Source of the DNA: Amoebidium appalachense
Lineage: Eukaryota; Ichthyosporea
NCBI GenBank assembly: GCA_963693365.1
Contig: CAVNZM010000009.1
Coordinates: 8,680,001-8,744,000, forward strand
Direction of reading: 5' to 3'
DNA length: 64,000 nt
Both the position numbers and the translations under genes were made by a program. The notes beneath the pieces are model-generated. The model was not told the origin of the DNA, searched no databases, and saw only the letters and a program-made list of their open reading frames with translations. Below are positions 1-10,159 of the stretch, one piece after another (position 1 is the first letter of the stretch; every line of letters starts with the position of its first letter).

Positions 1-1614
1 GGCCCGCCCGCTGCCCCAGCACCGCATTGACACCTCCCGCCTCCGGGAACTGCTGGCCTCCTACCCAGACCAATCATTCGCCGCACAACTCCTCCACGAT
101 GTCGAATTCGGTGTCGACATCGGCTATCGCGGGCCCTCCACCTCTCGGGTGGGCCCCAACCTACCCACCACCCCGGAGGCAGCTTCCGCTATCACGGCGG
201 ATATTGCCAAAGAAGTCGCCCTCGGCCACCTGCGCGGCCCCCTCTCCCCGGCCCAATTCTTTGACGAATTTCCGGTCCACCGTTCCTCCCCCATCGGCGC
301 CGTTACCAAGAAAGGGAACCCCCCCAAGTACCATCGAATCCACCACCTCTCCTGGCCCCGGGGTAGCAGTGTCAATGACAGCATCACCTACCCCGACGAA
401 CTTCAGTACATTCGCGCCCGGGACGTCACCCAGCTCATTCTCGACGCAGGCCCCGGCTGCTACATGGCCGTGGCAGATGTGCAGGCTGCCTTCCGGCACA
501 TGCCCATCCGACCAGAAGACCATCACTTAATGGCATTCAAATGGTTGGGGCATTTTTACGTTGAAACCAGACTGCCCTTCGGCCTGAAATCTAGCCCAGC
601 CATCTGGGAACGGATCGCGGCCACCCTACAGTGGCTGGCACACCAGCACGGTATTACCCTCATCCGCCACTACGTAGACGACTGGTTTATAGTCGCCCCC
701 ACACAAGAGCAGTGCCAACGTCACCTATCCACCTTCCTGCAACTCTGCCGAGAGCTGCACATTGCCATCTCCGAAGACAAGATGCAGGGCCCGGCTACCC
801 GTGTCGTCTTCATCGGTATCGAATTCGACTCCATCACCATGGAGGCACGAATCCCGGCTTCCAAGCTCTCGGACCTACTCGACCTCACTTCCCACCCAAA
901 GCCCACCATCACCATTCGGGACCTCCAGTCCCTCCTCGGCAAACTCACCTGGTGTGCCCAGCTGGTTCCCCCGGGAGGGCCTTCTCCCAGCGCCTATGGG
1001 CCCTTCTCCGGACCCACCCACACCTTGCCGGCCACCACCACATACGACTGACTGCTGCCGCCCGGGCCGACATAGCCGAATGGCACCAGTTCCTCACATC
1101 ATGGAATGGGGTGCACCTCATCACACCCCCCACATACACCACCCTGGCCACCGATGCTGCCGGATCGGTGGGTCTAGGAGGCCACTGGCTCGACCAATGG
1201 TTCTTCATGCCCTGGTCCCCCTCCACCCAAGCCCTCTATGCTCATGAGGGTAAACTCGGTTCTTCCGTCATTGAACTCCTGGCCATCGCAGCCGCCGTGG
1301 CCCTCTGGGCCCCCTCCTGGTCCACCCACCATGTCCGTATTTTATGCGACAACACGGGTGCTGTGTCTGACCTACACTCCCGGTCTTCCCCCCACCCCGT
1401 GATGGCCAAACTTATTCGGTTCATCACCCGCATGGAAATGCAATACCAATTTACGTTACAGGCATCCTACCTACCAGGACCCCTCAACCATCTGGCCGAT
1501 GCCATTTCTCGTAACCAACTTCCCCGGGCCCGACGACTCCGACCTTCCCTGCAACCGGAGCCCTGCCCCTTCCCCTCCTGGGTCCACGAGTTCCTATCCC
1601 TTCCCTTGGGCTAA
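1..1614 (+). pseudogene. DIRS-like reverse transcriptase-RNase H (copy 1, 5' end off window)
   Basis: RT motifs are in order: DVQAAFRHMPI (motif A), RLPFGLKSSPAIWER (motif B), RHYVDDWFI (catalytic YVDD) and FIGIEFDS. The RNase H part follows with LATDAAGSVGLGGHW, SSVIELLAIAAAVALWA, ILCDNTGAV and NHLADAISR. This RT-RH order followed by a tyrosine recombinase is typical of DIRS/Ngaro-like retrotransposons. A missing C at about 969 (a C run before the RNase H domain) shifts the frame, so RT and RNase H lie in different frames here. Copy 2 has the extra C, so the shift is specific to this copy or an error in it. Confidence 0.9.
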
Positions 1615-1639
1615 CCCCCCCCCCCCCCCCCCCCCCCCC
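1615..1639 (+). repeat. Poly-C tract between RNase H and recombinase frames
   Basis: A run of 25 C begins directly after the RNase H stop codon TAA and precedes the recombinase frame. The same tract is 22 C at 13441-13462 and 20 C at 40925-40944. The recombinase frame has no ATG of its own near its start in any copy. Confidence 0.9.
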
Positions 1640-2373
1640 AGATCTCCCGTTCCGGAGCAACGCTGGCAGATTGGCCCCCCACTTTGCTCCGGCCGAGCTG
1701 CTTCGAGCCACCACTACCCTGCAGGAATGCCAGGCCCTGAGTCTCAACCTCGACTCTCGGGCCTTTTACTCCCGGGTGCAGAAAGTGTTCATCGATTTCT
1801 GTGTGGCATCTCGGCTGCAATCCCCCTCCGGGTCCTCCCTCCCGGCCTCCCCACACACCGTGCAACTTTTTCTCGCCTGGTGTGCCCAACGAGGGGTACA
1901 GGCCTCTTCCTTAACCGGCTACAATTCGGCCATCACCAGGCTCCACCTCGACATGGGCCTCCCTGCTCCCTACCCCCACGACAAGTCTCTGGCCTGGTTC
2001 CTACGGGGGGTGGGCAGATGGCAGCTTTCTCACAACATCCGACCCCGCTCATCAACCAGGGAACCCCTCCTGCCCTCCCACCTCAGCCTACTTCATGGCC
2101 AGTGCCCCACAAAGGCCTCCTCGGCCAATCTCCGGCTATGGACAGCCCTCATCGTCGGTTTCTGTGGTCTCCTCCGTTCAGGGGAATTTACCTCCAAGAC
2201 CCTGACTTCTTTCAACCCGTCCCGTCACGTTAAACGGAAAGACGTGACCTTCACCTACACCCCCACCGGTACTTAGTCCCATGCCACCCTCCACCTGCCA
2301 ACCTCTAAGACGGATGTACAGGCCCGAGGTGTCAACGTCACTCTAGCTGCCCTGCCCCTCACCCATTTCTCCC
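1640..2373 (+). pseudogene. DIRS-like tyrosine recombinase, 3'-truncated (copy 1)
   Basis: The frame is open from the poly-C tract and carries an N-terminal SAM-like/core-binding region (AFYSRVQKVFIDFCVASRL, LFLAWCAQRGVQ) and the region around the first catalytic Arg (GFCGLLRSGEFTS). A TAG at about 2274 interrupts it where the third copy has TTG. Homology to the third copy stops after TTCTCCC at 2373, before the HxxR and Tyr motifs, so no active enzyme can be encoded. The sequence then passes into the GATATC-rich element. Confidence 0.88.
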
Positions 2374-3794
2374 ATCAGCAAACTTCATACGGCATCCGAA
2401 ACCCATCTTATATATCATTTTGATATATGGCATACCAAAACCCACCCTAAATACGTCAAAAAGAGCCTGACAAGATATCATAGAATTCCCGGATAGAACC
2501 CATCAGATCCCTATCAATGATATCTTTGATAGGGTTCGGATTGGTTATGGTATGGCGCATATCCGAAACCCATCCTTTGCTGATATCCTTACGATATCCT
2601 TACGATATCATAGAAAACCACGATGGTTTTGGTTTTTGACCGAAAATCTCAAAATTTCCTCATAGCATTATGATATCCATATGCTATCCTAGTGATATGT
2701 ATGTTAGCAAGGTCATAATAGCTCTTTTGGATATGTTTCACATACGTTTAGGATATTGGTGCCCCAAACGATATCTGTTAGATGTCTTTGTTATAGCCTA
2801 CAGATATCCCTCATTATAGAATTTCTTAATCCCATCCAATACGCATTACATGACGATATCTACCTGATGTCGTGGGACAATACAAATTGATATCCACGTG
2901 ATATCTGATGGATAACATGTATGCTTATAAATTGAATATAATACAGATGTTGTTTTGATATCGTCTGGACATCGTTGTGATGTACCTACAACCATTTTTT
3001 TGATATCGTTATGCGCCCATGGGGGTAATCCAGAAGATACCCTTGTACACAACCAGTAGGCATGTTGAAGACATCCTTTTGATATCCTTTCGGATATCCC
3101 TTTGTCCACAGGCCCAAGATATGATATCTAATTCATATCATTGTACAGGTCGTAAGGATATGTACCAAATATATCTAAATAAAGACTTGTGATATATGTG
3201 ATTGGTATGTGTAAGATGCCCCTATGTACATCAATGTGATATGCTGTAACTTATCATTTGAATATCCCGCTCTGTCTAAAACGGCAGCATTGTGGGTATC
3301 CTTTTGATATTCTTTTTGATATCCCTTTTATATTCAATATGTTATCTGTTTTTGGTCCTACATCTCAAACATATCACAACTGCCTCTTTGCAGGCCCAAG
3401 CTACGATATCTAATTCATATCTTTGTACACGTCGTAAGGATATGTACCTGATATATCTAAATAAAGACTAGTGAGTTGTGTGATTGATATCGGTAAGATG
3501 TCGCTATGTACATCAATGTGATATGCCGTAACCTATCATTTGAATATCCTAATCTGTCCAGAGCAGTAGTCCACGAGGTATCATCTACATATCTTTTAGA
3601 GGCCCTTAGATTATCATTGCGATATCCGCATAGGGATATATTTATATATCGAATTCATAAGTATATGATACATAAGCTTGCCATCCCAGTGATATCTAAG
3701 CGGCAGTATTGTGGATATTAGAAAGATATCAGAAGAACATCCGTGCACTAGAAGGTCAGTGTCTTTTGTAAGTACATCAATGTGATATCTAAAC
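2374..3794. repeat. GATATC-rich non-coding element, left part (copy 1)
   Basis: AT-rich and without a convincing gene. I count 23 GATATC hexamers between 2474 and 3788, where chance predicts well under one. It contains an internal repeat of roughly 165 bp: about 3110-3275 resembles 3391-3560, sharing a GGCCCAAG start, a CGTAAGGATATGTACC core and a CATCAATGTGATATGC core. It directly abuts the truncated recombinase on one side and the LINE 3' end on the other. It may be a non-autonomous transposon or a decayed satellite; class not recognised. Confidence 0.6.
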
Positions 3795-3989
3795 GGGGTT
3801 TACGCTGTTTACTCGAGGCAAAGAGAACCAGTCTCAGGTATGGGGGGGGGGGTTTTGCTCGGAATATCCCCTCAGCGGTATATCATGATCACGTACATAG
3901 ATGTCGGGTGGTGACTATATATCAGGGTTTACTTTCTCTACGAGACACCATAAAGACTACAAGGAGAAATCAATTAGTTGGGGTTCCCC

Positions 3990-4041
<52 letters not shown>

Positions 4042-4073
4042 GGGCTCCCCTCGGGACACTCGGTATCAGCTGG

Positions 4074-4144
<71 letters not shown>

Positions 4145-6260
4145 TGCGCTATAATTTTGTAGTGATGTGTTTCTCAAGCCAATCAATACATCTAATAAAC
4201 AGGTCGTAGTTACGCGTGTTTAGTATAAAATCAAGGATGTTGTAATTTACAGGTAGGCTATCTTTCTGGGTGTCTGTTGTGAATGTGACGTGTGTGTGTT
4301 GCGGTATTATGTGGTCTATCAAACTACATTTGGCGATACATGACCGGTTAAACTGGTGTGTGTGTGTGTTGTTTGGGCATGCAAATGATGCCACCTTATA
4401 CTTATTAGATCTCCACTGTATAGCACGTGTACAGTAAAAGCGTGGTAATTGATCAATAATACCATCAGCTAGAGAAAGACCAGTTCTACAGGAAGGTAAT
4501 ATGTATTTAGGTGTTATACACTTGCGAGTGCCATATTTGGCAATATGGTTGAGGCGGTCAGTATATATAAAACGAGACATAAGGCTTAGTTTTTCAAGGT
4601 GTATGCTTTCATCGGGTCTAGTGTCGTGTGGTATCTTTTTCCATTTGTTATATTGCGTGATTATCTTGTGATTGTGTACATGTTTAATAAGTAAGTGGCA
4701 GTCCAAAGTCACACACACACTATTGCGGGGTTTATTTGTATTTGTGCCCAGGGGAGAAGGGGAGAGAGAGGGGAGGAAAGAGGGGAGAGGTGAGGAGGGG
4801 ACAGGTCGGATAGAGAAGAGAGGGTGGGAGGGCAAATACTTCTTTAAGCGGCTTATGTGCTTATTGAATTTCAGCGCGAGATAGGATACTCTAGCAGCTA
4901 TTGGGACCAGACCATATATCGAGAGCGTTACAGGCCCAGGTTTACAACAGTTGTTAGATAGAAAGGAGGCAACTTCTGCTTCAAGGAAATTTGCCAAGGG
5001 TTTAAGCGCTCTAGTTCTCTCTTTCTTGATCCAAGCGGCGAGAAGGGGTAAACCATATTCACATGCCGGGAAGACAAAAGTGCGAATAAATGTAAGTCTA
5101 ATAGAAGGATGGAGGGGTGTGTCTTTAAAAATATTAGCCGAGAAGAAAGCTAACCGCTTACGAGCCAACTCTACCCTCTTTTCGACCATATGGGGAAACA
5201 TAACACCAACAGAATCAACCGGAACACCAAGATATTTGTATTCTGGAACTATAGGTACAGGTTTAGATGATAATGTAAATGTGTGTAAATTGTTAGCTAT
5301 ATCAGGTACAAGAACACCACATTTGTCTATGTTAAGGATCATAAGGTTTGCCTTGCACCACTCTGACACTACATCGAACAATCTTTGCAGGCGTCTAGGG
5401 GTACGGGCAAGGAGGGACAGATCATCAGCATAGAGAAGTGCAGGCGGAAAGTTATTAATAGGGTCATCGTTTTCGGCGTAAATCTTGACAGCCAAATCAT
5501 CTATAAATAGGTTAAACAAAAAGGGGCTAAGCAATGAACCCTGCAAGAGACCTCTAGTACGAGCAAAACCATATGAAAGATGCCCATTAACCACAGCTCT
5601 ACCATAGGTTTGAGACAAGAGTGCTTCTAACAGAACACCAATGCAGTGTGGTACACCCCGTGCAGCAAGCTTTTCCCATAGGAGACCAGGGGAGACAGAA
5701 TCGTAAGCAGTTTTCCAATCAATAAAGCCAACATATTGTGCACCAACTTGCATAGAATCGTGCAGTGCCATTATTTGAACATAACATGAATTGTTTTTAC
5801 GAAAAGCGGATTGGCATGGGTGTATGTGAAGAATAGATTGAAACCTAGGGTGATGTGCAAATAACCTAAGTAAGCAAGCTTCAAAGAATCTACGAACAAC
5901 CTGGGTTAGTGTAATGGGGCGAAAGGATGATATGGGGCCCTCAGAGTCCTTCTTAACTATGGGGATCACTAAGGTATCTAACCAAGATGACGGGACATGT
6001 CCACATTTAACACACCAAGAAAAGAGAGAGCTTAACATGATAGTAAGATCAGGTTTAATAGCACGATCACTTTCCTTTTGTGGGTAGGAGGGAACAAGGA
6101 TTTTAAGAAACCCAGCAGGGAGTCCATCAGGTCCACAAGACTTACTAGAGCTATAACTAGATATCACAGACCATATGGCATCGGGACTGAAAAAGGGGAG
6201 GATCGATTCTATGGGGATAGATGGGTCTACAGGCCACACAATAGGTTTCTGAGCGGGGGT
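3795..6260 (-). mobile_element. APE-type non-LTR retrotransposon (LINE), 5'-truncated, copy 1
   Basis: The element reads leftward. Its 3' end is the sequence shared by all four copies that begins, on the + strand, with GGTTTACGCTGTTTACTCGA. The 3' untranslated part holds a conserved ~195-bp tail, a T47 run (A47 on the coding strand) at 3991-4037 and a TG repeat at 4075-4140. The 5' end is cut at 6260, where the more complete copy at 53427 onward continues. No terminal poly-A is seen; the A tract is internal. Confidence 0.85.
4149..6260 (-). pseudogene. LINE ORF2 reverse transcriptase (copy 1, lacks endonuclease)
   Basis: Open from the truncation point to the stop at 4149. RT motifs seen: FRPITLTQVVRRFFEA, GFIDWKTAYDSV (motif A Asp), GLLQGSLLSPFLFNLFIDD (motif B), LLYADDLSLLA (catalytic YADD), NIDKCGVLV and YKYLGVPV. 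A Pro/Ser-rich linker and a C-terminal region with Cys/His (CITPKYILPSC, CPNNTHTHQFNRSC) follow. The upstream endonuclease is missing because of 5' truncation. The frame is otherwise intact, unlike copy 2, which has one extra G near 16612. Confidence 0.88.
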
Positions 6261-7128
6261 GGCAGCATTGTGGATATTAGAAAGATATCAGAAGAACAAT
6301 CGAAAAATCCTTTAGATGTCTATTAGATGTCCGATGAGAATGGTTGCGATATACGCGCAAAGAAAATTTTTGTGATCAAGCCAGCTGAGCAATCGTTGGG
6401 AAACCCGCCAATTACTCACACGGGGCATTGCGGGGCTCATTGCGGCCATCTGAATGTGATGGTGGCATGGCCATTTATATAGGGCCAGGAAATCACTTTT
6501 CCGTTCGATTGTGGGACGAAAATCACAAAATGGCAAACCCGATTTTGATTGGTTGTTATTCTTCAAAACGGCATGCTCAGGGTCACCCAACTGTGATCAG
6601 CCAATCACGTTTCATGTTTAATTGAGATTATCGCATACATCTAATGAAGATATGTTTCTGCCATCTTTACGACATCGCAACGACCTGATCTTCTATGGTC
6701 TGATCTTGTACATATCCCACAGGGGTCATAAACATCTCATAATGATATTTGTTAGATAAACACGCAACCACAACGGCCGCAAATAAAACTAAATTACCCC
6801 ATTTGGCAAGTGCCATGTGGCAGAGTGTAAATTGCGAACGTCCGAAACACTAAACACTAGGCAAAATAGAGCAATCTAGTAACTACATAGTACCAATTTC
6901 GAGCATCGAAGCAGGAAAATGGTTATTTATTGCAATTTTATATTTTGTGTGTTCCGAGGATGTTACCACCTTTGAAGGTTTATTAGCGCCTGAAAACAAT
7001 ACCTTACTGCATTAGGGCGGGTGCACATCACAGGCACGTGCACATTCTCCGGACACCAGATGATATATCGCAAGATATCCGTACGATATCTAATGTATGT
7101 ATTGTTGATATCATTCTATTCTCATGCA
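6261..7128. repeat. GATATC-type non-coding element, right part (copy 1)
   Basis: Starts with a ~38-bp sequence (GGCAGCATTGTGGATATTAG...) that also occurs at about 3702-3740 on the other side of the LINE, suggesting the LINE sits inside this element. It holds ATTGG/CCAAT-like motifs, a TATATAGGG stretch near 6476 and GATATC sites near its right end. No gene is supported. The duplicated block ends at 7128. Confidence 0.5.
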
Positions 7129-7381
7129 CCACAGGACAAACGGGTTGCTCCCTTGCATGGCGCTCCAAACATTCGGTTTTCCATGCCTGACATTCGCTAC
7201 TGCCCCACGCTGGGTACACAGAACCAGTGTGCACAATCTGACATACCGGCCTGATTTGCTCCCCTGCAGCAATCTCAATTTCCTGTTCACTCTGGTCACC
7301 ACTTATTTGTGGCGGTGATTGCGTTTGCGAGAGCAGAAATTGAGCGCTTAGTACTAGCAGAAGTAAAGCCCACCACCACAA
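7028..7381 (-). CDS. Possible secreted cysteine-containing protein, 3' part rearranged
   Basis: An ATG at 7381 opens a 117-codon frame with a strong signal-peptide-like start: MWWW, then a run of Leu/Val ending near residue 18. A short region with six Cys follows (VCQIVH, SSECQAWKTEC, VCPVVH). The last ~33 codons, below 7128, lie in the duplicated GATATC-type element, so the natural C-terminus has been replaced at the duplication junction. No family is recognised. It could be a broken first exon of a secreted protein or a chance frame. Confidence 0.3.
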   Translation of the reverse strand: MWWWALLLLVLSAQFLLSQTQSPPQISGDQSEQEIEIAAGEQIRPVCQIVHTGSVYPAWGSSECQAWKTECLERHAREQPVCPVVHENRMISTIHTLDIVRISCDISSGVRRMCTCL

Positions 7382-7717
7382 CGTAAGTGGGGTAAGGGCA
7401 GCGTGAGAGTCTGACCCTGCCCATTTTCAAAGGATGAGAAACACGTACTCTGCAGCTGCAATGAGAAGAAAAAGCCGCAGCCACTGCCACACTACACACC
7501 GCAGTGTATTGTATAGTAGCAGGTATCACGTGGTACTGCAACGACTTTCTGCATTGAAATTAGCGAGCCTACCCAAGAATGATTGTGCTAAATTTTTTCG
7601 GGTTTGCCGTTTACATACCGTCACACCATACTGAGTCGGCACACGCGAGGCGCCCGCCGGCCGGGCCGTGCGGGGCGATTTGGCGCCAAAGTTTGCGCAA
7701 ACTATGTAAACCCTAGG

Positions 7718-7893
7718 TGCACTGAATTCAAGTTGCACTGAATTGAATTTACATGAGCACTGGCGACGCCGACGAGCTTTTGCACTGAATTCGATGCACT
7801 GAATCATCATGTGCCGGCCCGGGTTCGCGCCCCCCGCCCGCGCCGGTCGGTTTCAGTGCCCGGAAAGCGATTCAGTGCACCCAATTCAGTGCA
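7718..7893. promoter_or_regulatory. Cluster of TGCACTGAAT decamers
   Basis: The decamer TGCACTGAAT occurs at 7718-7727, 7734-7743, 7781-7790 and 7795-7804, and in reverse orientation at 7870-7879 and 7884-7893. Six copies in 176 bp cannot be chance. It lies in a non-coding stretch 630-800 bp upstream of the helicase start. A binding-site array or a decayed short repeat are both possible. Confidence 0.55.
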
Positions 7894-7927
7894 TCATACC
7901 CCCCACCCCAGGACATGCAGTACAGCC

Positions 7928-8056
7928 CCGATTTATTTCACTAGCCACACTAGCCACAAAGAGAAAAAGTAGCCACAGTAGCCACAGAGGACCCAATGGC
8001 GCAATTTGATTGGCTGTCGGATCTGGCCACGTTCTAGCCACTAGCCACACAACACG
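7928..8056. repeat. TAGCCACA octamer cluster
   Basis: TAGCCACA or TAGCCACT recurs about six times in two groups (7940-7992 and 8034-8050). A GATTGGCT (inverted CCAAT) lies between the groups at about 8007. The region is non-coding and precedes the helicase fragment and promoter. Confidence 0.5.
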
Positions 8057-8069
8057 CCACACAGGCACG

Positions 8070-8298
8070 CTACACTCCGATAAGTTTGCGATCGAGGACG
8101 TAGCAGCGTGTAAAGCCTGAAGCGGCCTCACAGCCTTCGGCGCCGTAGGCTATGGTGTTGACGCGGGTGCTCTTGTTTTTGCCCAGGATGGCCGTAACCG
8201 CAACCCCAAAGTCGCGCTGCGTGGGCCGCTTGGACTTGTCGGGTATGTTGTGTTCCCACCAGGAGCTTCAGCAGGTCACGCAGGAACTGCAGCTCCAT
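8070..8298 (-). pseudogene. Inverted C-terminal fragment of an SF3/D5-type helicase
   Basis: On the minus strand, 8261 to the stop at 8070 gives 63 residues beginning WWEHNIPDKSKRPTQ, containing FGVAVTAILGKNKSTR, and ending RCYVLDRKLIGV. A preceding piece (MELQFLRDLLKLL from 8298) lies in a frame shifted by one base. The pattern, with an aromatic wing, F-G-x-x-L-like segment and a closing R-C-Y-x-L, resembles the winged-helix-like end of D5-type primase-helicases (inference). The + strand helicase at 8525 lacks exactly this end. It may be the rearranged 3' end of that gene or part of a second copy. Confidence 0.45.
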
Positions 8299-8445
8299 CG
8301 GCTTGAGGGTGGTCTTAGGTGGTGGGCCACGGTTGGGGGCATGGGTGGCCCGCGAGGCTCTGGGCCCTGCGAGACTGCTGTGTCCGCTGTGCCCCGCCGG
8401 CCTGGCGTGCGACCCCAGCCCCGCGCGCGACCCCCGGGTGCAAGG

Positions 8446-8454
8446 TATATAAAA
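8446..8454 (+). promoter_or_regulatory. TATA box of the helicase gene
   Basis: TATATAAAA lies about 70 bp before the ATG at 8525. A transcription start near 8475-8485 would exclude the upstream in-frame start codons at 8459 and 8471, which is why 8525 is preferred. Confidence 0.55.
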
Positions 8455-8524
8455 TCTCGTGCATGCAAAAATGGCTCAGTCTGCCCCTGGCCGCCAAAAA
8501 ATATTATCTAAGCCACCAGTAGCG

Positions 8525-9631
8525 ATGTCGTCCATATTTCACCTGTTGGAGGTCCCCCCCATGTCCGAGGAGACTTTGTTTCAGCGATTCGAGGACTGCA
8601 GCCCAGAACCGCAGTTTGGGCTGAGCTTCAAGCCACGGACATGTCAGAGCATTTCATGGACTTATGAGAACTGCATTCGCTTTTTGCAGAGCAACGTGGC
8701 CTTTGTCGAATGCGGATCACAATACCTTCTCAAGAACTACGACCACAGGACTGAGCGGCACGTCATCGAGCTGCACTCACCGAAGAGCGCGCGAGAATGC
8801 CTCTCTAAGTACCTCTTCAGAATGGAGTTTTTCGAGCGCAACAGATCCATCACACGCGTCTATAAGGGCACCTGGTTCATGGAGAGCGACCACATTTTGC
8901 AGTACTCGCGCTTCGTGTTTGACCCGGCAGACCCAGATCCACGGACAGGGAAGCGTCGTGCACGAAACGTCATGAGGCAAGGCCGTCCTTTCAACATTTT
9001 CCGTGGACTCAAGATAGTGCACGACCCTGCACGACCTCTTGTCCAATCGGCAACCAGCATGTTTTTTGACCATCTTCGCATGTTGTGCAATTACGACGAG
9101 GCAGCCTACCTCTACACACGTCGCTGGCTGGCACAGCTCTTTCAGTACCCCGACATCAAACCTGGAGTTGCACTTGTTTTTCGCTCAATCCAAGGTGTGG
9201 GCAAAAACGTGTTCTTTGACGTCCTGGGTGATATCATCGGGCGTGACTACTACGTGTCAGTGACAAACAAAAAGCATGTGGGTGGGAACTTCAATGCGCA
9301 CCTCAATAACCGGCTGCTTATTGTGTGTGACGAGGTGTTTTGGCATGGTAATGTGGACATCATCAACCAAATGAAGGCCCATGTTACGGAAACTACCGTG
9401 ACGGGCCTCATGGAAAAGAAGGGCTGTGACATCATTACCGTGGAGAGTTGTGAGCGCTATGTGATTCTCAGCAACAAGTCGCACCCGCTAAACCTAGAGG
9501 AGGGAGACCGGCGGTGGGCCTGTTTTGAGTCTTCAGCAGATAGAAAGGGGCAGTTTGCATACTTCGCCGATATGAAAACTACTCCGGGACGTGTGTTGCC
9601 TCTAGGGGGACATCCCCTTGGACGAAAGTGA
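8525..9631 (+). pseudogene. Superfamily 3 (D5-like) helicase, truncated by a DIRS-like insertion
   Basis: Replicative helicase of the virophage/Polinton-like virus/NCLDV type. Visible motifs, numbered from 8525: Walker A FRSIQGVGKNVFF (residue ~224), Walker B LLIVCDEVFW (~265), sensor-type RYVILSNKSHPL (~311) and Arg-finger-like GDRRW (~328). The N-terminal ~200 residues match the region normally preceding the ATPase core. Genuine coding ends at 9572. The last codons (MKTTPGRVLPL...) come from the DIRS terminal repeat and end in TGA at 9631, so the C-terminal domain is lost. The gene has its own TATA and no introns, fitting a viral origin. Some activity of the truncated form cannot be excluded. 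Confidence 0.82.
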
Positions 9632-9793
9632 ACCTGCAATGGTTGTAAACCACGGCAAGCCCCCAGTCATCAATTTATTGATCCGTGAGGTCCATGTGCC
9701 CAAAAAACGGGGGAAGTCTTCGCCCCGTGAAAAAACAGCACGTATGTGTGGATCAATGGGGGTTGTGTGTGGGTGTAGGTGGGTGGGTGAAAA
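9573..9793 (+). repeat. DIRS-like element, left terminal repeat (unit L)
   Basis: The sequence beginning ATGAAAACTACTCCGGGACG recurs at 44025-44240 in the same orientation and at 42451-42681 and 42037-42125 in reverse. It is the element's inverted terminal sequence. Its first bases replace the helicase reading frame, marking the insertion point. No target-site duplication can be shown because the matching right end of this copy is absent. Confidence 0.8.
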
Positions 9794-10130
9794 GGTTTTA
9801 TTTGTGGAAATTATTGACATAAATATTTTTCTGGGTAAACACGTGGGATGGGTGTCCGATATCAACAGGCTTTGTTTCATGTTTTAGCAGTTCGCGTTCG
9901 GCTGCCCGCATACGGGCACCTATTAGCCGATCAAAACATCAGATTCCACAGATCACTAGACCGAGTCTGATTGGCTCAGGATAAGATTTCACATAACACT
10001 AGATCGGTTTTGATTGGCTCAGTTCGGTAGCCGTAGGTATATAAGCACGACAGTTTTTAGCAGATCAGCAGGCAACAACACATCTTCTGTGTTTAGCACC
10101 TACAGCTTTACAGCTATATTTTCTTTTCAC
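9794..10130 (+). promoter_or_regulatory. DIRS-like element promoter region (unit P)
   Basis: Starts GGTTTTATTTGTGG and is repeated at 42126-42450 and, inverted and more diverged, at 44245-44590. It carries two or three GATTGGCT (inverted CCAAT) boxes and TATATAAG at 10038-10045, followed by a leader into gag. Its first ~24 bp also occur alone at 29190-29213. The expected transcription start is near 10070. Confidence 0.7.
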
Positions 10131-10159
10131 TCTCCCTATCTTTCCGTACGCCGGTCAGC

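Larger units (their letters stand above)
1..7128. repeat. Segmental duplication, copy 1 (left part off window)
   Basis: This block matches 11826-18947 almost base for base, with about ten substitutions noticed plus homopolymer length changes. It contains DIRS-like RT/RNase H, a truncated recombinase, a GATATC-rich element and a 5'-truncated LINE. Both copies share the same LINE truncation point and the same recombinase breakpoint, so the nested block was duplicated as a unit rather than assembled twice. Homology ends at 7128. The left limit is outside the window. Confidence 0.93.

Noticed and set aside
3702-6300. 38-bp target-site duplication around LINE copy 1
   Set aside because: The left copy of the 38-bp repeat is separated from the LINE 3' end by ~55 bp, so it is not adjacent; it is more likely an internal repeat of the host element.
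8152-8522. Plus-strand proteins over 8152-8522
   Set aside because: The coding signal there is on the minus strand (helicase-like C-terminus); the plus frames are shadows and one runs through the TATA box.
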